A stretch of 64,000 bases of DNA, from contig NZ_FMHZ01000002.1 of the NCBI RefSeq assembly GCF_900090315.1, forward strand, positions 6,728,501 through 6,792,500, read 5' to 3'. Shown one piece after another: positions 29,237-38,330 of the stretch. Both the position numbers and the translations under genes were made by a program. This DNA comes from Micromonospora citrea (lineage in GTDB: Bacteria > Actinomycetota > Actinomycetes > Mycobacteriales > Micromonosporaceae). Under the pieces are notes generated by a model that saw only the letters and a list, made by a program, of their open reading frames with translations, was not told the DNA's origin and did not search any database. Within the stretch, counting starts at the first letter, position 1; each line of letters opens with the position of its first letter.

Positions 29237-30112
29237 TCAGCCGGCGGCCAGCACCTCGCGCAGCTTCGCCGCGAACTCGGCGGGCTTGCCCGCGTAGCCG
29301 TACTCGCCGCCGAGGAAGCCGCCGTGGTGGCTCGGGAACACCACGGCCTCCCGGCCGAGCAGCGCCGCCATGCCGACGGCCGTGCGCGCGGTGTAGGTCG
29401 TGCCGGTCTCCTCGCCGACCGCGATCACGATCCGGGTCGGCGCCGCGGTGAGCGCCGCCGCGTCGGGGCGGTAGTCCGTGATCGCCCAGGAAGCCTTCGA
29501 CAGCAGCGGGTCGTCGCGGGAGCCGTCGTCCTCGGCCGGCATGCCGAACGCGGCGGGGTCGGGCGCGGGCTGGGCGAAGTAGGCCTCGGTGAACTCGCCC
29601 TGCCAGGACGTCATCGCGATGAAGGCGGCCATGCCGGCGCCAGTGCCCCCCGCCTGGTACGCCTCGTGGAAGCCGGCCCGGGCGCGCTCGGCGGCCTCGG
29701 CGTCGGGGAGCACCGCGTTGATCGGCGGCTCGTGCGCCACCAGCGTGGCCACGTCGCCGGGGTGGGACGCGACCAGTTCGAGCGCGGTCACCGCGCCGCC
29801 GCTGCTGGCGAACACGTCGACCGGGCCGGCGCCGAGCGCCTCGATCAGCAGGTGCAGGTCGGCCGCCTGCTGCTGCGGGGTGTGGTCCGACCGGCCGTCG
29901 GTGCGGACGCTGCGGCCCAGGCCGCGCGGGTCGTAGGTGACGACCGTCCGGTCGGTGAAGTGGGCGGCGAGCGCGTTGAAGCCCTCCGCCGTCATCGGCT
30001 GACCGACCATGAGCAGGGTGCGGTGCCCGCCAGCCGCCGACAGCGGACGCCGTACGTCGTAGACCAGGTCGGCGCCGGGCACGGCGAGAGTGCGGGTGTC
30101 TGTCGTCGTCAT
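29237..30112 (-). CDS. Alpha/beta hydrolase
   Basis: A 291-residue cytoplasmic hydrolase. The nucleophile elbow is DVFASSGGAVTALEL (G-x-S-x-G-like, with Ser in SSGG). The oxyanion region is LLMVGQPMTAEGF, YDPRGLGRS follows, and the likely His is in FPSHHGGFLGGEY. The substrate is unknown. It is convergent with treZ and divergent from the decayed regulator at 30298, which may once have controlled it. Confidence 0.8.
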   Translation of the reverse strand: MTTTDTRTLAVPGADLVYDVRRPLSAAGGHRTLLMVGQPMTAEGFNALAAHFTDRTVVTYDPRGLGRSVRTDGRSDHTPQQQAADLHLLIEALGAGPVDVFASSGGAVTALELVASHPGDVATLVAHEPPINAVLPDAEAAERARAGFHEAYQAGGTGAGMAAFIAMTSWQGEFTEAYFAQPAPDPAAFGMPAEDDGSRDDPLLSKASWAITDYRPDAAALTAAPTRIVIAVGEETGTTYTARTAVGMAALLGREAVVFPSHHGGFLGGEYGYAGKPAEFAAKLREVLAAG

Positions 30113-30297
30113 GCCGGCGAGCCTACGACCGACGGGCGACAGGTTGGGCTCGGACGCGCGGCGGCCGGTACGAGCTCCTGCCCGTCACCACGGGTGCTGC
30201 CGGGGGCGCTCCGGCTCGGTGCGAGGAGTGCGGTCGATCACCGCGCAGGGTATCGGTCCGTAGTGGCCGCCGGGCCACGCGACGTAGGAGTGTTGCC

Positions 30298-31164
30298 GTG
30301 CCCCCACGGGCGAGAACGGTCGTCGACCCACGGTTCGCGGCTGAGCTGCGACGGCTTCGAAAGGCGGGGGGCATGTCGCTGCGGCAGCTCGCGTCCCTCG
30401 TCAACCACGGCAAGAGCCTCATACACCAGTTGGAGACAGGACAGACGAAGCCGACCGTGGGCGTCGCGGCCCGGCTCGACGAGGCGCTCGCGGCCCAGGG
30501 CGCCCTGGCCCGGCTGGTCGCGGACGCGCCCGACGGCGGCGACGCCTGGCATACGCGACGGCGCACCAACGCCGGGCCGACGCCGCTGCGGCGCGAGCGC
30601 CGGCCGGCCTGCTCGCCGGTTACCGGCGGCTGAAGGACGCCGTCGGTTCCGGACCGATCACGGGGCCGATACGCGTCCACCTCGACACCGTGACCTGCCT
30701 GCTGCGGGACGCCCGACCCGACGTGCGGCCGAGTGTCCTCGACGTGGCCGCGCAGTGGGCGCAGTTCGCGGGCTGGCTGAGCATCGCGCGAGGCGAGGAG
30801 CGGGCGGCAACGGCGTGGCACGCGAGGGCACTGGACTGGCGACCGAGGCTGGCAACAGCGAACTCGTCGCGACCGTGTCGTCCTTCCAAGGGCACCAGGC
30901 GGAGTTGCGAGGCGACCTCCCCGCCATGATCCGGCTCTCCGACGGCCGGGGTCCGCGGGAGTGCACGAGCAGGCGGGCGGCGCGGACTGGCCCGGCCGCA
31001 ACCTGGTGCATCTCGCCCTGGCACAGGCCAAGGGTGGAGACACGACGCTGGCCCGGCAGACCCTGACGACAGCCGAGTCCATCGCGACGGCCGCTGCATC
31101 CCGCCGACTGGCTCGTGAGGTGACCGAAACCGTCCACCGGCTCGGCCTGTCCGCGACCCCGTAG
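30298..31164 (+). pseudogene. XRE-family regulator broken by three frameshifts
   Basis: The pieces join into one HTH regulator of about 290 residues. Frame 1 (30298 on) gives an XRE domain (AAELRRLRKAGGMSLRQLA). From about 30545 the sequence continues in frame 3 (LAYATAHQRRADAAAA to WHARALDW). From about 30838 it continues in frame 2 (ATEAGNSELVATVSSFQGHQ). From about 30955 it returns to frame 1 (HEQAGGADWPGRNLVHLALA) and ends at 31164. The C-terminal half resembles the TPR-like part of actinobacterial XRE regulators. Sequencing error is possible, but three shifts in 870 bp favour decay. Confidence 0.82.
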
Positions 31165-31777
31165 CGGACGCGTCTCGCCCGTGACGATTGCCGTTCGTGC
31201 CCCGGTTCTGCTTCCACACCGCATGCCCGAGAGAAAAACGCCGCTCCGAATCGAAACGGTCGGACATCCGACCCCTGGGGGCGGCAATATGGCGATTCGG
31301 CGGATGGGCTGCGATGCATTCCTGTCGACGGCCGTGAGGCCGCCTCCGCGTCCTGTCGGGCTCGCCACGGAATTGGGGGATTGAGAAGCCGGCCGGGAAG
31401 CGTCGGGGTGGACCGCTTCGTCGGAATCGAGGGCGTCCGCGCCGATGTGGCGGCGGCGCGCGCTCGGCCGTTCGTGGCTTCGCCGATCAGCCGACGGAGC
31501 GGCGTCTTTCCACTGGCCGGGCGGCCTCGCCGAAGGGCTGACGGAGGAAAAATCGCCGGGCGGCGGTAGCAGCGGAACAGATTCGCAGGCGCTGGGATTT
31601 GCGCCTTCAATGCTGAGGCATTTGCTCCGGCTGGACACTTCTGTCTGCGAAATGGCGCTCACCTTTTCGGTCGCGAAAGGGTCAGTGTCAATTACCTGGC
31701 ACGGCGTCGCATTGAATTCGCGATGGGCGGTCGATACGTTTCGGTGGCCCCGATCGACCCACGACAAGGGAGAGCAC
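31165..31777. other. 613-bp region of lower GC without a gene
   Basis: Base composition is less GC-rich than the surroundings, with A/T runs, as often seen before secreted-enzyme genes. Short open frames lack ribosome sites and homologous character. The protease promoter lies at its end. Confidence 0.55.
31712..31740 (+). promoter_or_regulatory. Candidate housekeeping promoter of the secreted protease gene
   Basis: TTGAAT at 31712-31717 and TACGTT at 31735-31740 are 17 bp apart. The transcript would start near 31747, about 30 nt before the TTG start codon. Confidence 0.4.
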
Positions 31778-32785
31778 TTGAAATCAACTCTGCGTTGGAC
31801 CGCGACGGCCAGCCTGACGCTGGCACTGGTCCTCACCGGCTCGGCCGCCGCCCAGGCGAAACCGACCACGGCCGAGAGGAATGGCAACACCACCACCGTG
31901 GCCCGCACCAGTGACGGTCGGGCGATCACCAACGAGGCGACCGCGAGGGAGGTCGCCGCGTTCTGGACGCCGGAGCGGATGGCGGGCGCCGTCGACCTGG
32001 ACATCGCCAGGCGCGCCAACGCCACCGAGTCGTCCGACCGGGTGGCGAGGCCCAACGGGCCGGCCGGCACCGTCGCGCCGGTGAAGCCGCGCGTCGCCAA
32101 CGACGACGTCTCGATCCAGCTCAACGAGTCGGCGGTCGTCGGCAAGGTCTACTTCACCACCCCCGGCGGCGGCACCGCCTCCTGCTCGGCGAGCGCCGTC
32201 GCCAGCGGCAAGCGCCGGCTGGTCATGACCGCGGGCCACTGCGTGCACCAGGGTCGCGGCGGCCAGTGGTACAGCAACTGGCAGTTCGTGCCGCGCTACC
32301 GCAACGGCGCGCGGCCGTTCGGCACGTTCGTGGCCTACCAGCTCACGGCCCGCACCGCGTGGGTCAACAACAGCAGCCTCGACGAGGACATGGGCATCGC
32401 CATCATGCACAACGGCGGCAACTGGGGCCTGAAGGTCGTGGAGACGGTCGGCGGCCACGGCATGCGCTGGAACTGGGGCTACAACGTCTCCCTGATGACC
32501 GCCCTCGGCTACCCGTCGAACCTCGGCGGCGGCGAGAGCCAGTACTACTGCCAGAGCGGCACGTGGCACGCCGGCGGCCAGCAGATCCGGATGTGGTGCA
32601 ACATGACCTACGGCTCCAGCGGCGGGCCGTGGCTGCAGGAATACAACGACCAGAACGGCCTCGGGTACATCAACAGCGTGGTCAGCCACGGCGACAACCC
32701 GGGCAACGGCCAGTTCGACGGCCCGTACTTCGACAACGACATCAAGAGCCTCTACGACTTCGCGGAGGGTCTCTCCCCGGCGTGA
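31778..32785 (+). CDS. Secreted trypsin-like serine protease
   Basis: A 335-residue exported protein. The TTG start at 31778 follows GGGAG by 6 nt and directly precedes a signal peptide (LKSTLRWTATASLTLALVLT, cleavage near AQA-KP). A propeptide-like region (about 30-105) precedes a chymotrypsin-fold domain. The catalytic triad is visible: His in MTAGHCVHQ, Asp in SSLDEDMGIAI and Ser in TYGSSGGPWLQ. Four Cys in the mature part suggest two disulphides. A duplicated hairpin terminator follows. Confidence 0.9.
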   Translation: MKSTLRWTATASLTLALVLTGSAAAQAKPTTAERNGNTTTVARTSDGRAITNEATAREVAAFWTPERMAGAVDLDIARRANATESSDRVARPNGPAGTVAPVKPRVANDDVSIQLNESAVVGKVYFTTPGGGTASCSASAVASGKRRLVMTAGHCVHQGRGGQWYSNWQFVPRYRNGARPFGTFVAYQLTARTAWVNNSSLDEDMGIAIMHNGGNWGLKVVETVGGHGMRWNWGYNVSLMTALGYPSNLGGGESQYYCQSGTWHAGGQQIRMWCNMTYGSSGGPWLQEYNDQNGLGYINSVVSHGDNPGNGQFDGPYFDNDIKSLYDFAEGLSPA

Positions 32786-32798
32786 GGCGCCTGACCAG

Positions 32799-32870
32799 CA
32801 GAGCCCCGGCCCCGAGGGCCGGGGCTCTGCCCGCGTGCCCGAGGGCCGGGGCTCTGCCCGCGTGCTTTTT
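32799..32870 (+). terminator. Intrinsic terminator with duplicated half and T-run
   Basis: A perfect stem AGAGCCCCGGCC/GGCCGGGGCTCT lies at 32800-32827. A 27-bp repeat of its right half follows, and then five Ts at 32866-32870. Confidence 0.8.
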
Positions 32871-32910
32871 CACTTGTACCGCCCCGGGTGAGAACCACGA
32901 TCATGCCGGC

Positions 32911-33462
32911 ATGGAGTTCTTCTGCTACCACCGCGACCGGCGGGATTCCCTGGCGCTGCGCGCCGAGCTGCTCGAGGAGCACTGGTCCTACATGGACCGG
33001 TACGCGGCGGAGATGATCGCCCGCGGCCCGACCTTCGCCCCCGACGGGGAGACGCCGACCGGCAGCGTGCACATCGTCGACCTGCCCGATGCCGCCGCCG
33101 CCCGGGCGTTCGCCCTCGACGAGCCCAACTACCAGGCTGGCGCGTACCGCGACGTGCTGCTGCGCCGCTGGCACAACACGCTGGGGCGCACGATGTGGGA
33201 CCTCCCCGGCGGCCGGAGCGGTGGAGACCGGTACCTGGTGCTCGGTCTCGGCGCGGGGGAGGCCGCCGACCGCGAGCCGAACGGGGACCGGGACGACCTG
33301 ATCGCGTACGGGCCGCTGCTGTCCGACGACGGCGCCGCCTGGCTGGGCACGGCGGCCCTGACCAGGGCGGCGGGCCCGGCCGAGGCGCGGGCGCTGCTGA
33401 CCCCGGACCGGTACGCCGACATCGAGGTGCACCTCTGGACGTTCGGCGGTCGGCGGCCCTAA
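32911..33462 (+). CDS. YCII-related domain protein
   Basis: A 183-residue protein with a ferredoxin-like YCII domain. MEFFCYHRDRRDSLALR leads to HWSYMDRYAAEMIARGPTFA and GSVHIVDLPDAAAARAFALD, the characteristic His and Asp pair. The second half (from about 100) is an additional domain of unknown role (RYLVLGLGAGEAADRE). Related proteins are small dehydratase- or dehydrogenase-like enzymes of unclear function. The ATG at 32911 is the only sensible start. Confidence 0.8.
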   Translation: MEFFCYHRDRRDSLALRAELLEEHWSYMDRYAAEMIARGPTFAPDGETPTGSVHIVDLPDAAAARAFALDEPNYQAGAYRDVLLRRWHNTLGRTMWDLPGGRSGGDRYLVLGLGAGEAADREPNGDRDDLIAYGPLLSDDGAAWLGTAALTRAAGPAEARALLTPDRYADIEVHLWTFGGRRP

Positions 33463-33493
33463 CCCGGGACCAACCACCCGCAGAGCGGTGCCG

Positions 33494-33637
33494 GACGCAG
33501 CCACCGCGCCGCTCGGCGGGGCGATACGGGACGCAACCACCGCGCCGCTCGGCGGGGCGATACGGGACGCAGCCACCGCGCCGCTCGGCGGGGCGATACG
33601 GGACGCAGCCACCGCGCCGCTCGGCGGGGTGATGCCG
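33494..33637. repeat. Four 36-bp tandem repeats
   Basis: Copies start at 33494, 33530, 33566 and 33602, nearly identical (unit begins GACGCAGCCACCGCGCCGCT). A partial fifth copy runs into the inverted repeat. Confidence 0.95.
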
Positions 33638-33641
33638 GACG

Positions 33642-33721
33642 CAAGATCCGCGCAGTTTCCCGGAATGAGTGGCCTCCCGAGGCAGGGAGGCCACTCTTTC
33701 CCGGAAGTTGTGCGGATCTTG
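33642..33721. repeat. Long inverted repeat, 37-bp arms and 6-bp loop
   Basis: The left arm starts CAAGATCCGC and ends GAGTGGCCTCCC; the right arm is its near-perfect complement, with few mismatches in the middle. RNA from this element would form a very stable hairpin. There is no T-run, so it could be a terminator for the YCII gene or a miniature repeat element. Confidence 0.85.
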
Positions 33722-33936
33722 GGAGGCACAGGGGGCCTCCCGTGCGGGCCGGCGGGCCCGGCTGCATGCCCGGCGTGCCCGGCTGCGTGCCCGTCGCGCG
33801 TCTGTTGGGCGCTTGTCGTCGGCGGGCGTCGGCGGGCGTTGGTGGGTGTCGGGCGGATCGTGGCGTTCGGCCGGACATTCTCCTGCAATGCGGACGCATC
33901 CTTGCCAGAAGAATCGACGTATTCCTATCCTCGCTG

Positions 33937-33952
33937 TGGAAAGCGCTTTCCA
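33937..33952. promoter_or_regulatory. LacI-family operator before the pectate lyase gene
   Basis: TGGAAAGCGCTTTCCA is a perfect 16-bp palindrome centred on GCGC, the classic form bound by LacI/CebR-type carbohydrate repressors. It lies 77 bp upstream of the pectate lyase ATG, so the gene is probably induced by pectin-derived sugars through a repressor encoded elsewhere. Confidence 0.75.
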
Positions 33953-34028
33953 GACCCGAGCGGCGGACGCCGACGACCCCCGGAATCGGCCGGCGACCCC
34001 GAGCATTCGAGGACGAAGGTAGGCGAGG

Positions 34029-35597
34029 ATGAGACGACCAGTCGCACTGCGGCTCCAGGCGGCGTTGGCCACGGCGGCCGTCGGGGCCGCGATCGTGGTG
34101 GCGTTGCCGACGCACCAGGCGTCGGCGGCGGCCGGCGCCGCCACCGGCTACGCGACCCGCAACGGTGGCACCACCGGCGGGGCGGGCGGGCAGACGGTAC
34201 GGGCGACCACGGGCACCGCGATCCACGCGGCCCTGTGCAGCCGGGCCAGCAGCAGCACCCCGATCGTCATCGAGGTGACGGGCACCATCAACCACGGCAA
34301 CACCAGCAAGGTGTCGGGCGGCAGTTGCAGCACCGCCGACGGCGTGATCGAACTCAAGCAGATCAGCAACGTCACGATCATCGGGGTCGGCAGCGGGGCC
34401 GTCTTCGACCAGGTGGGCATCCACATCCGCGAGGCCAGGAACATCATCATCCGGAACGTGACCGTCCGGAACGTCAAGAAGTCGGGCTCGCCCACGTCCA
34501 ACGGTGGCGACGCGATCGGCATGGAGAGCAGCGTCCGCAACGTCTGGGTCGACCACGTCACCCTGGAGGCGTCGGGCGGGGAGTCGGAGGGGTACGACGG
34601 CCTCTTCGACATGAAGGACGACACCCAGTACGTGACCCTGTCCTACAGCGTCCTGCGCAACTCCGGCCGTGGCGGCCTGATCGGGTCCAGCGAGAGCGAC
34701 CGCTCCAACGGCTTCGTCACCTTCCACCACAACCTGTACGAGAACATCGACTCCCGCACGCCCCTGCTGCGCGGCGGCGTCGCCCACATCTACAACAACC
34801 ACTACGTCGGCATCCGCGAGTCGGGCATCAACTCGCGGGCCGGCGGGCAGGCGAAGGTGGAGAACAACTACTTCCGCAACTCCAAGGACGTCCTGGGCAC
34901 CTTCTACACCAGCGAGCGCGGCTACTGGCAGGTGGCCGGCAACGTCTTCGACAACGTGACCTGGTCCAGCCCCGGCAGCGAGAACTACCCCGCCGGCCCC
35001 AACCCGCAGTCGAACACCACCGTCAGCGTCCCGTACCCGTACACCCTCGACGGGGCCGCCTGCGTGCCGGACGTCGTCCGCCAGACGGCGGGCGCGCACA
35101 CCGGCCTGCGGGAGTCCGACGGCAACTGCTCGCCGCAGACGCCGCCGCCGACGTCGAGCAGCCCGACGCCGGGACCGACCAGCCCGACGCCGACGCCCAC
35201 GGAGCCGACGCCGACGCCGACCCAGCCCGGCGGGCCCAACCTCAGCATCGGCGCCGGCTCCGACGGCTCCAGCAAGGCCGACGGGACGAGCTACGGCAAC
35301 GTGCGCGACGGCAACATGAGCACCTACTGGTCGCCGGTGGGTTCGACCGGCCAGATCTCGATCAAGTGGGGCTCGGCCACCAGGGTGTCCAGGGTCGTCA
35401 TCCGCGAGGCGTCCGGCGCCGTGGGCGTCATCGGCTCCTGGCGGGTCGTCAACCACGACACCGGCGCCGTCCTGGCCTCGGGCAGCGGCGCGGGCGCCGT
35501 CACCTTCCCGGCGACCTCGCTGGCCAAGATCACCTTCGACATCACCGGTTCGACCGGCACCCCGAGGGTCGCCGAGTTCGAGACGTACGCGGCGTAG
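34029..35597 (+). CDS. Secreted pectate lyase (PL1) with C-terminal discoidin-like domain
   Basis: A 522-residue exported enzyme that cleaves polygalacturonate by beta-elimination. The signal peptide is residues 1-35 (cleavage near ASA-AA). The parallel beta-helix has WVDHVTL, GLFDMKDDTQYVTLSYS (calcium-binding Asp) and DSRTPLLRGG, the R-x-P-x-x-R catalytic motif. A Thr/Pro/Ser linker (about 367-400, TPTPTEPTPTPT) leads to an F5/8-type carbohydrate-binding domain (about 402-522). The ATG at 34029 follows AGGCGAGG. A LacI-type operator lies upstream. Confidence 0.92.
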   Translation: MRRPVALRLQAALATAAVGAAIVVALPTHQASAAAGAATGYATRNGGTTGGAGGQTVRATTGTAIHAALCSRASSSTPIVIEVTGTINHGNTSKVSGGSCSTADGVIELKQISNVTIIGVGSGAVFDQVGIHIREARNIIIRNVTVRNVKKSGSPTSNGGDAIGMESSVRNVWVDHVTLEASGGESEGYDGLFDMKDDTQYVTLSYSVLRNSGRGGLIGSSESDRSNGFVTFHHNLYENIDSRTPLLRGGVAHIYNNHYVGIRESGINSRAGGQAKVENNYFRNSKDVLGTFYTSERGYWQVAGNVFDNVTWSSPGSENYPAGPNPQSNTTVSVPYPYTLDGAACVPDVVRQTAGAHTGLRESDGNCSPQTPPPTSSSPTPGPTSPTPTPTEPTPTPTQPGGPNLSIGAGSDGSSKADGTSYGNVRDGNMSTYWSPVGSTGQISIKWGSATRVSRVVIREASGAVGVIGSWRVVNHDTGAVLASGSGAGAVTFPATSLAKITFDITGSTGTPRVAEFETYAA

Positions 35598-36128
35598 CGG
35601 CGCGCTCCCGCCGCCGCCCGGGACGGCGGACCGTGCAGTCTGGGGCGGCGGGCCGGGCCGCCGGGAACCGCGGGCCGCATCGTCGGGGACGGCGGAGACC
35701 GTCCGGTGCGGAGGGGCGTCGTCCCGGGCACATCCCCGACGTGGGGCGGGGGTCGTCGGACGCGGCGGCCCCCGCACCGGGAGGTGGCCGACCGGCGCGG
35801 TTGGTGCGGGGCGCGGCCACCGCCGCTGCCGTGGCGAGCGCCGCCGACGAACTCGTCGCCGTCCCCGACCGGTCGTACCGCCGCTGACGGCGCCGGCGTG
35901 CCACGCCCCCGACACGGACGGGCGGCCCCGCGCGCCGCCCGGTGCTGATCGGGTTCTCGACCGCGCGCCCGGCAGCGTCGGGCCCTCGGCGACGCCTGCT
36001 CGGGTTCTGCGTCGATTCGGGGTTCATCGGCCGATTCGGGGGCATAGCGTCACGGTGGCGGTTTCCACCGCCCGAGCCGCCCGCCGCCTGGCCGGCGGCC
36101 TGCCGACGCCGAGCCGAGGAGGCAGACC
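35598..36128. other. 531-bp gap without a convincing gene
   Basis: GC-rich with several overlapping short palindromes after the pectate lyase stop, which may act as a terminator. One copy of the dispersed motif GCATCGTCGGGGAC lies at 35677-35690. An open frame ending at 35887 has no start with a ribosome site. Confidence 0.5.
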
Positions 36129-37082
36129 GTGCACAGGGCCGACGAGGTGTCGCTGCCGGAACTGGACGGGCCGGAGGCGACCGTGTCGTCTCCCCGGGCG
36201 CTGGGGTGGCTCAGCCTCGCGCTCGGTGTGGGCGCGATCGCCGCGCCCGGCCCGCTGGCCCGACTGGCCGGTGTGGACGACTCGCCCGCCGCCCGCACGG
36301 CGATCCCGGCCGTGGGGGCCCGCGAGCTGGTCCACGGCGTCGGCCTGCTCAGCGGTCGCCGACCGGCCGGCTGGACGTGGACCAGGGTGGCGGGGGACGC
36401 GGCGGACCTCGCCCTGCTCGGCCGGGCCTTCGCGGACCGGCGCGGTGAGCGCCGCCGCCGGGTCGGCCTCACCGCCGCCGTGATCGCCGGCATCGCCGCC
36501 GTCGACCTGGCCACCGCCGTACGCCACGCCCGCGCGCGACGCGCCGGCCGGCGCGTCATCCGGATGGACCTCGGCGTCACCGTCAACCGGTCCCCGGCGG
36601 AGGCGTACCGCTTCTGGCGGGACGTGGAGAACCTGCCCCGCTTCATGTCCCACCTGGAGTCGGTGCGCGCGGAGGACCTGCGCCGGTCGCACTGGACGGC
36701 GCGGGGCCCGGCGGGCCGCGCCATCGAGTGGGACGCGGAGATCGTCGAGGACCGGCCGAACCGCTCGCTCGCCTGGCGGTCGCTGCCCGGCACCCGGGTG
36801 CCCAACGCCGGCCGGGTCCGGTTCCTGCCCGCCCCCGGAGACCGGGGCACCGAGGTGCGCGTCCAGCTCCGCTACGCCCCGCCGGCCGGCGCGCTCGGCC
36901 GGGCCGTGGCGAAGCTCTTCGGCGAGGAGCCCGAGCAGCAGGTCCGCGACGACCTGCGCCGGTTCAAGCAGGTGCTGGAGACCGGCGAGGTGGTCCGCTC
37001 CGAGGGCAGCCCGGACGGCATCTCCGTCCGCCAACAGCTCATGCAGCGCCCGGCCCAGCCGCTGCCCGCGGCCCGCCGCTGA
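36129..37082 (+). CDS. Membrane protein with SRPBCC (START-like) domain
   Basis: A 317-residue protein. The N-terminal part (about 20-135) has several hydrophobic helices (LGWLSLALGVGAIAAPGPLA, and VGLTAAVIAGIAAVDLATAV). The C-terminal part (about 145-300) is an SRPBCC lipid-binding fold that opens with MDLGVTVNRSPAEAYRFWRD. GTG start at 36129 behind GAGGAGG. The alcohol dehydrogenase gene follows 23 bp later, a pairing that suggests joint handling of a hydrophobic substrate. Function unproven. Confidence 0.8.
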   Translation: MHRADEVSLPELDGPEATVSSPRALGWLSLALGVGAIAAPGPLARLAGVDDSPAARTAIPAVGARELVHGVGLLSGRRPAGWTWTRVAGDAADLALLGRAFADRRGERRRRVGLTAAVIAGIAAVDLATAVRHARARRAGRRVIRMDLGVTVNRSPAEAYRFWRDVENLPRFMSHLESVRAEDLRRSHWTARGPAGRAIEWDAEIVEDRPNRSLAWRSLPGTRVPNAGRVRFLPAPGDRGTEVRVQLRYAPPAGALGRAVAKLFGEEPEQQVRDDLRRFKQVLETGEVVRSEGSPDGISVRQQLMQRPAQPLPAARR

Positions 37083-37105
37083 ACCCCGCCACGAAAGGAC
37101 AGACG

Positions 37106-38278
37106 ATGAAGGCCACCGCGTGGATGGGCAAGGACAGCGTCAAGGTCGTCAACGTGCCCGACCCGACCGTCATGAACGCCCGCGACGCGATCGTCCGGGT
37201 CACCTCCACCGCCATCTGCGGCTCCGACCTGCACCTCTACCACGGCTACATCCCCGCCATGCGCAAGGGCGACATCCTCGGCCACGAGTTCATGGGCGAG
37301 GTGGTCGAGGTCGGCCCGCAGGTGCGCAACCTGCGGGTGGGGGACCGGGTGGTGGTGCCCTTCCCGATCGCCTGCGGGCACTGCACCTCGTGCCAGCGTG
37401 GCCTCTACTCGGTCTGCGAGAACTCCAACCCCAACGCCGGCGTCGCCGAGAAGATCATGGGCCACTCGCCGGCCGGCATCTTCGGCTACTCCCACCTGCT
37501 CGGCGGGTACGCCGGCGGCCAGGCCGAGTACGCCCGGGTGCCGTTCGCCGACGTCGGGCCGATCAAGGTGCCCGACGAGGTGCCGGACGAGCAGGCGGTG
37601 ATGCTCGCCGACGTCTTCCCCACCGGCTACATGGGCGCCGAGATGTGTGACATCAAGCCGGGCGACGTGGTCGCCGTCTGGGGCGCCGGCCCGGTCGGGC
37701 TGCTCGCCGCCGCCAGCGCCCGGCTGCTCGGCGCCGACCGGGTGATCGTCATCGACCGGTATCCGTACCGGCTGCGGCTGGCGCAGGAGCACGCCGGCGC
37801 CGAGACCCTCAACTACGAAGACGTCGACGTGCTCGACGCGCTCAACGAGATGACCGCCGGTCGGGGGCCGGACGCCTGCATCGACGCGGTCGGCCTGGAG
37901 GGGCACCACGGCAACACCGCCGTGTACGCGTACGACCGGGCGAAGCAGGCGGCCCGGGTCGAGACCGAGCGGCCCTTCGCGCTGCGCGAGGCGATCCTGG
38001 CCTGCCGCAGCGGCGGGGTGGTCTCGGTGGTCGGCGCGTACGGGGGCTTCGTCGACAAGTTCCCGATGGGCGCGTTCATGAACCGGTCGCTGATCATGCG
38101 TACCGGGCAGTGCCACGTCCAGCGGTACACCCGCCCGCTGCTGGAGCGGATCCGTCGTGGGGAGATCGACCCCAGCTTCATCATCAGCCACCGGATGCCG
38201 CTCAAGGACGCGGCCAAGGGTTACAAGATCTTCCAGAAGAAGCAGGACGACTGCACCAAGGTGCTGTTGAAGGTCTGA
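37106..38278 (+). CDS. Zinc-dependent alcohol dehydrogenase (formaldehyde-dehydrogenase-like)
   Basis: A 390-residue medium-chain dehydrogenase. Catalytic zinc ligands are in TAICGSDLHLYHG (Cys) and LGHEFMGEV (His, Glu). The structural-zinc lobe has four Cys in the stretch from ACGHC to SVC. The NAD-binding loop is VWGAGPVGLLAA. The insert around residues 270-300 (HHGNTAVYAYDRAKQ) is typical of the glutathione-independent or -dependent formaldehyde dehydrogenase group. ATG 37106 behind GAAAGGAC. Likely in one transcript with the SRPBCC gene and ended by a perfect hairpin. Confidence 0.9.
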   Translation: MKATAWMGKDSVKVVNVPDPTVMNARDAIVRVTSTAICGSDLHLYHGYIPAMRKGDILGHEFMGEVVEVGPQVRNLRVGDRVVVPFPIACGHCTSCQRGLYSVCENSNPNAGVAEKIMGHSPAGIFGYSHLLGGYAGGQAEYARVPFADVGPIKVPDEVPDEQAVMLADVFPTGYMGAEMCDIKPGDVVAVWGAGPVGLLAAASARLLGADRVIVIDRYPYRLRLAQEHAGAETLNYEDVDVLDALNEMTAGRGPDACIDAVGLEGHHGNTAVYAYDRAKQAARVETERPFALREAILACRSGGVVSVVGAYGGFVDKFPMGAFMNRSLIMRTGQCHVQRYTRPLLERIRRGEIDPSFIISHRMPLKDAAKGYKIFQKKQDDCTKVLLKV

Positions 38279-38283
38279 GGCGC

Positions 38284-38326
38284 CGAGCGCGGGACCGGGG
38301 CGGGGACTGTCCCGGTCCCGCGCTCG
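38284..38326. terminator. Perfect hairpin terminator between convergent genes
   Basis: A 16-nt perfect stem (CGAGCGCGGGACCGGG and complement) with an 11-nt loop lies between the alcohol dehydrogenase and the membrane protein stop codons. Confidence 0.75.
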
Positions 38327-38330
38327 CCGA

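Larger units (their letters stand above)
33463..34028. other. 566-bp intergenic region dense in repeats
   Basis: In order it holds four 36-bp tandem repeats, a long inverted repeat, further short GC palindromes (33721-33790), GT-rich direct repeats (about 33810-33850) and the pectate lyase operator. No gene is visible. Confidence 0.7.

Noticed and set aside
31181..31384. Short plus-strand frame in the 613-bp gap before the protease
   Set aside because: Its GTG start has no ribosome site and the translation has no recognisable feature.
35542..36045. Minus-strand frame of 167 codons between the pectate lyase and SRPBCC genes
   Set aside because: Almost only Arg, Pro, Ala and Gly, no ribosome site, and it partly overlaps the pectate lyase end.
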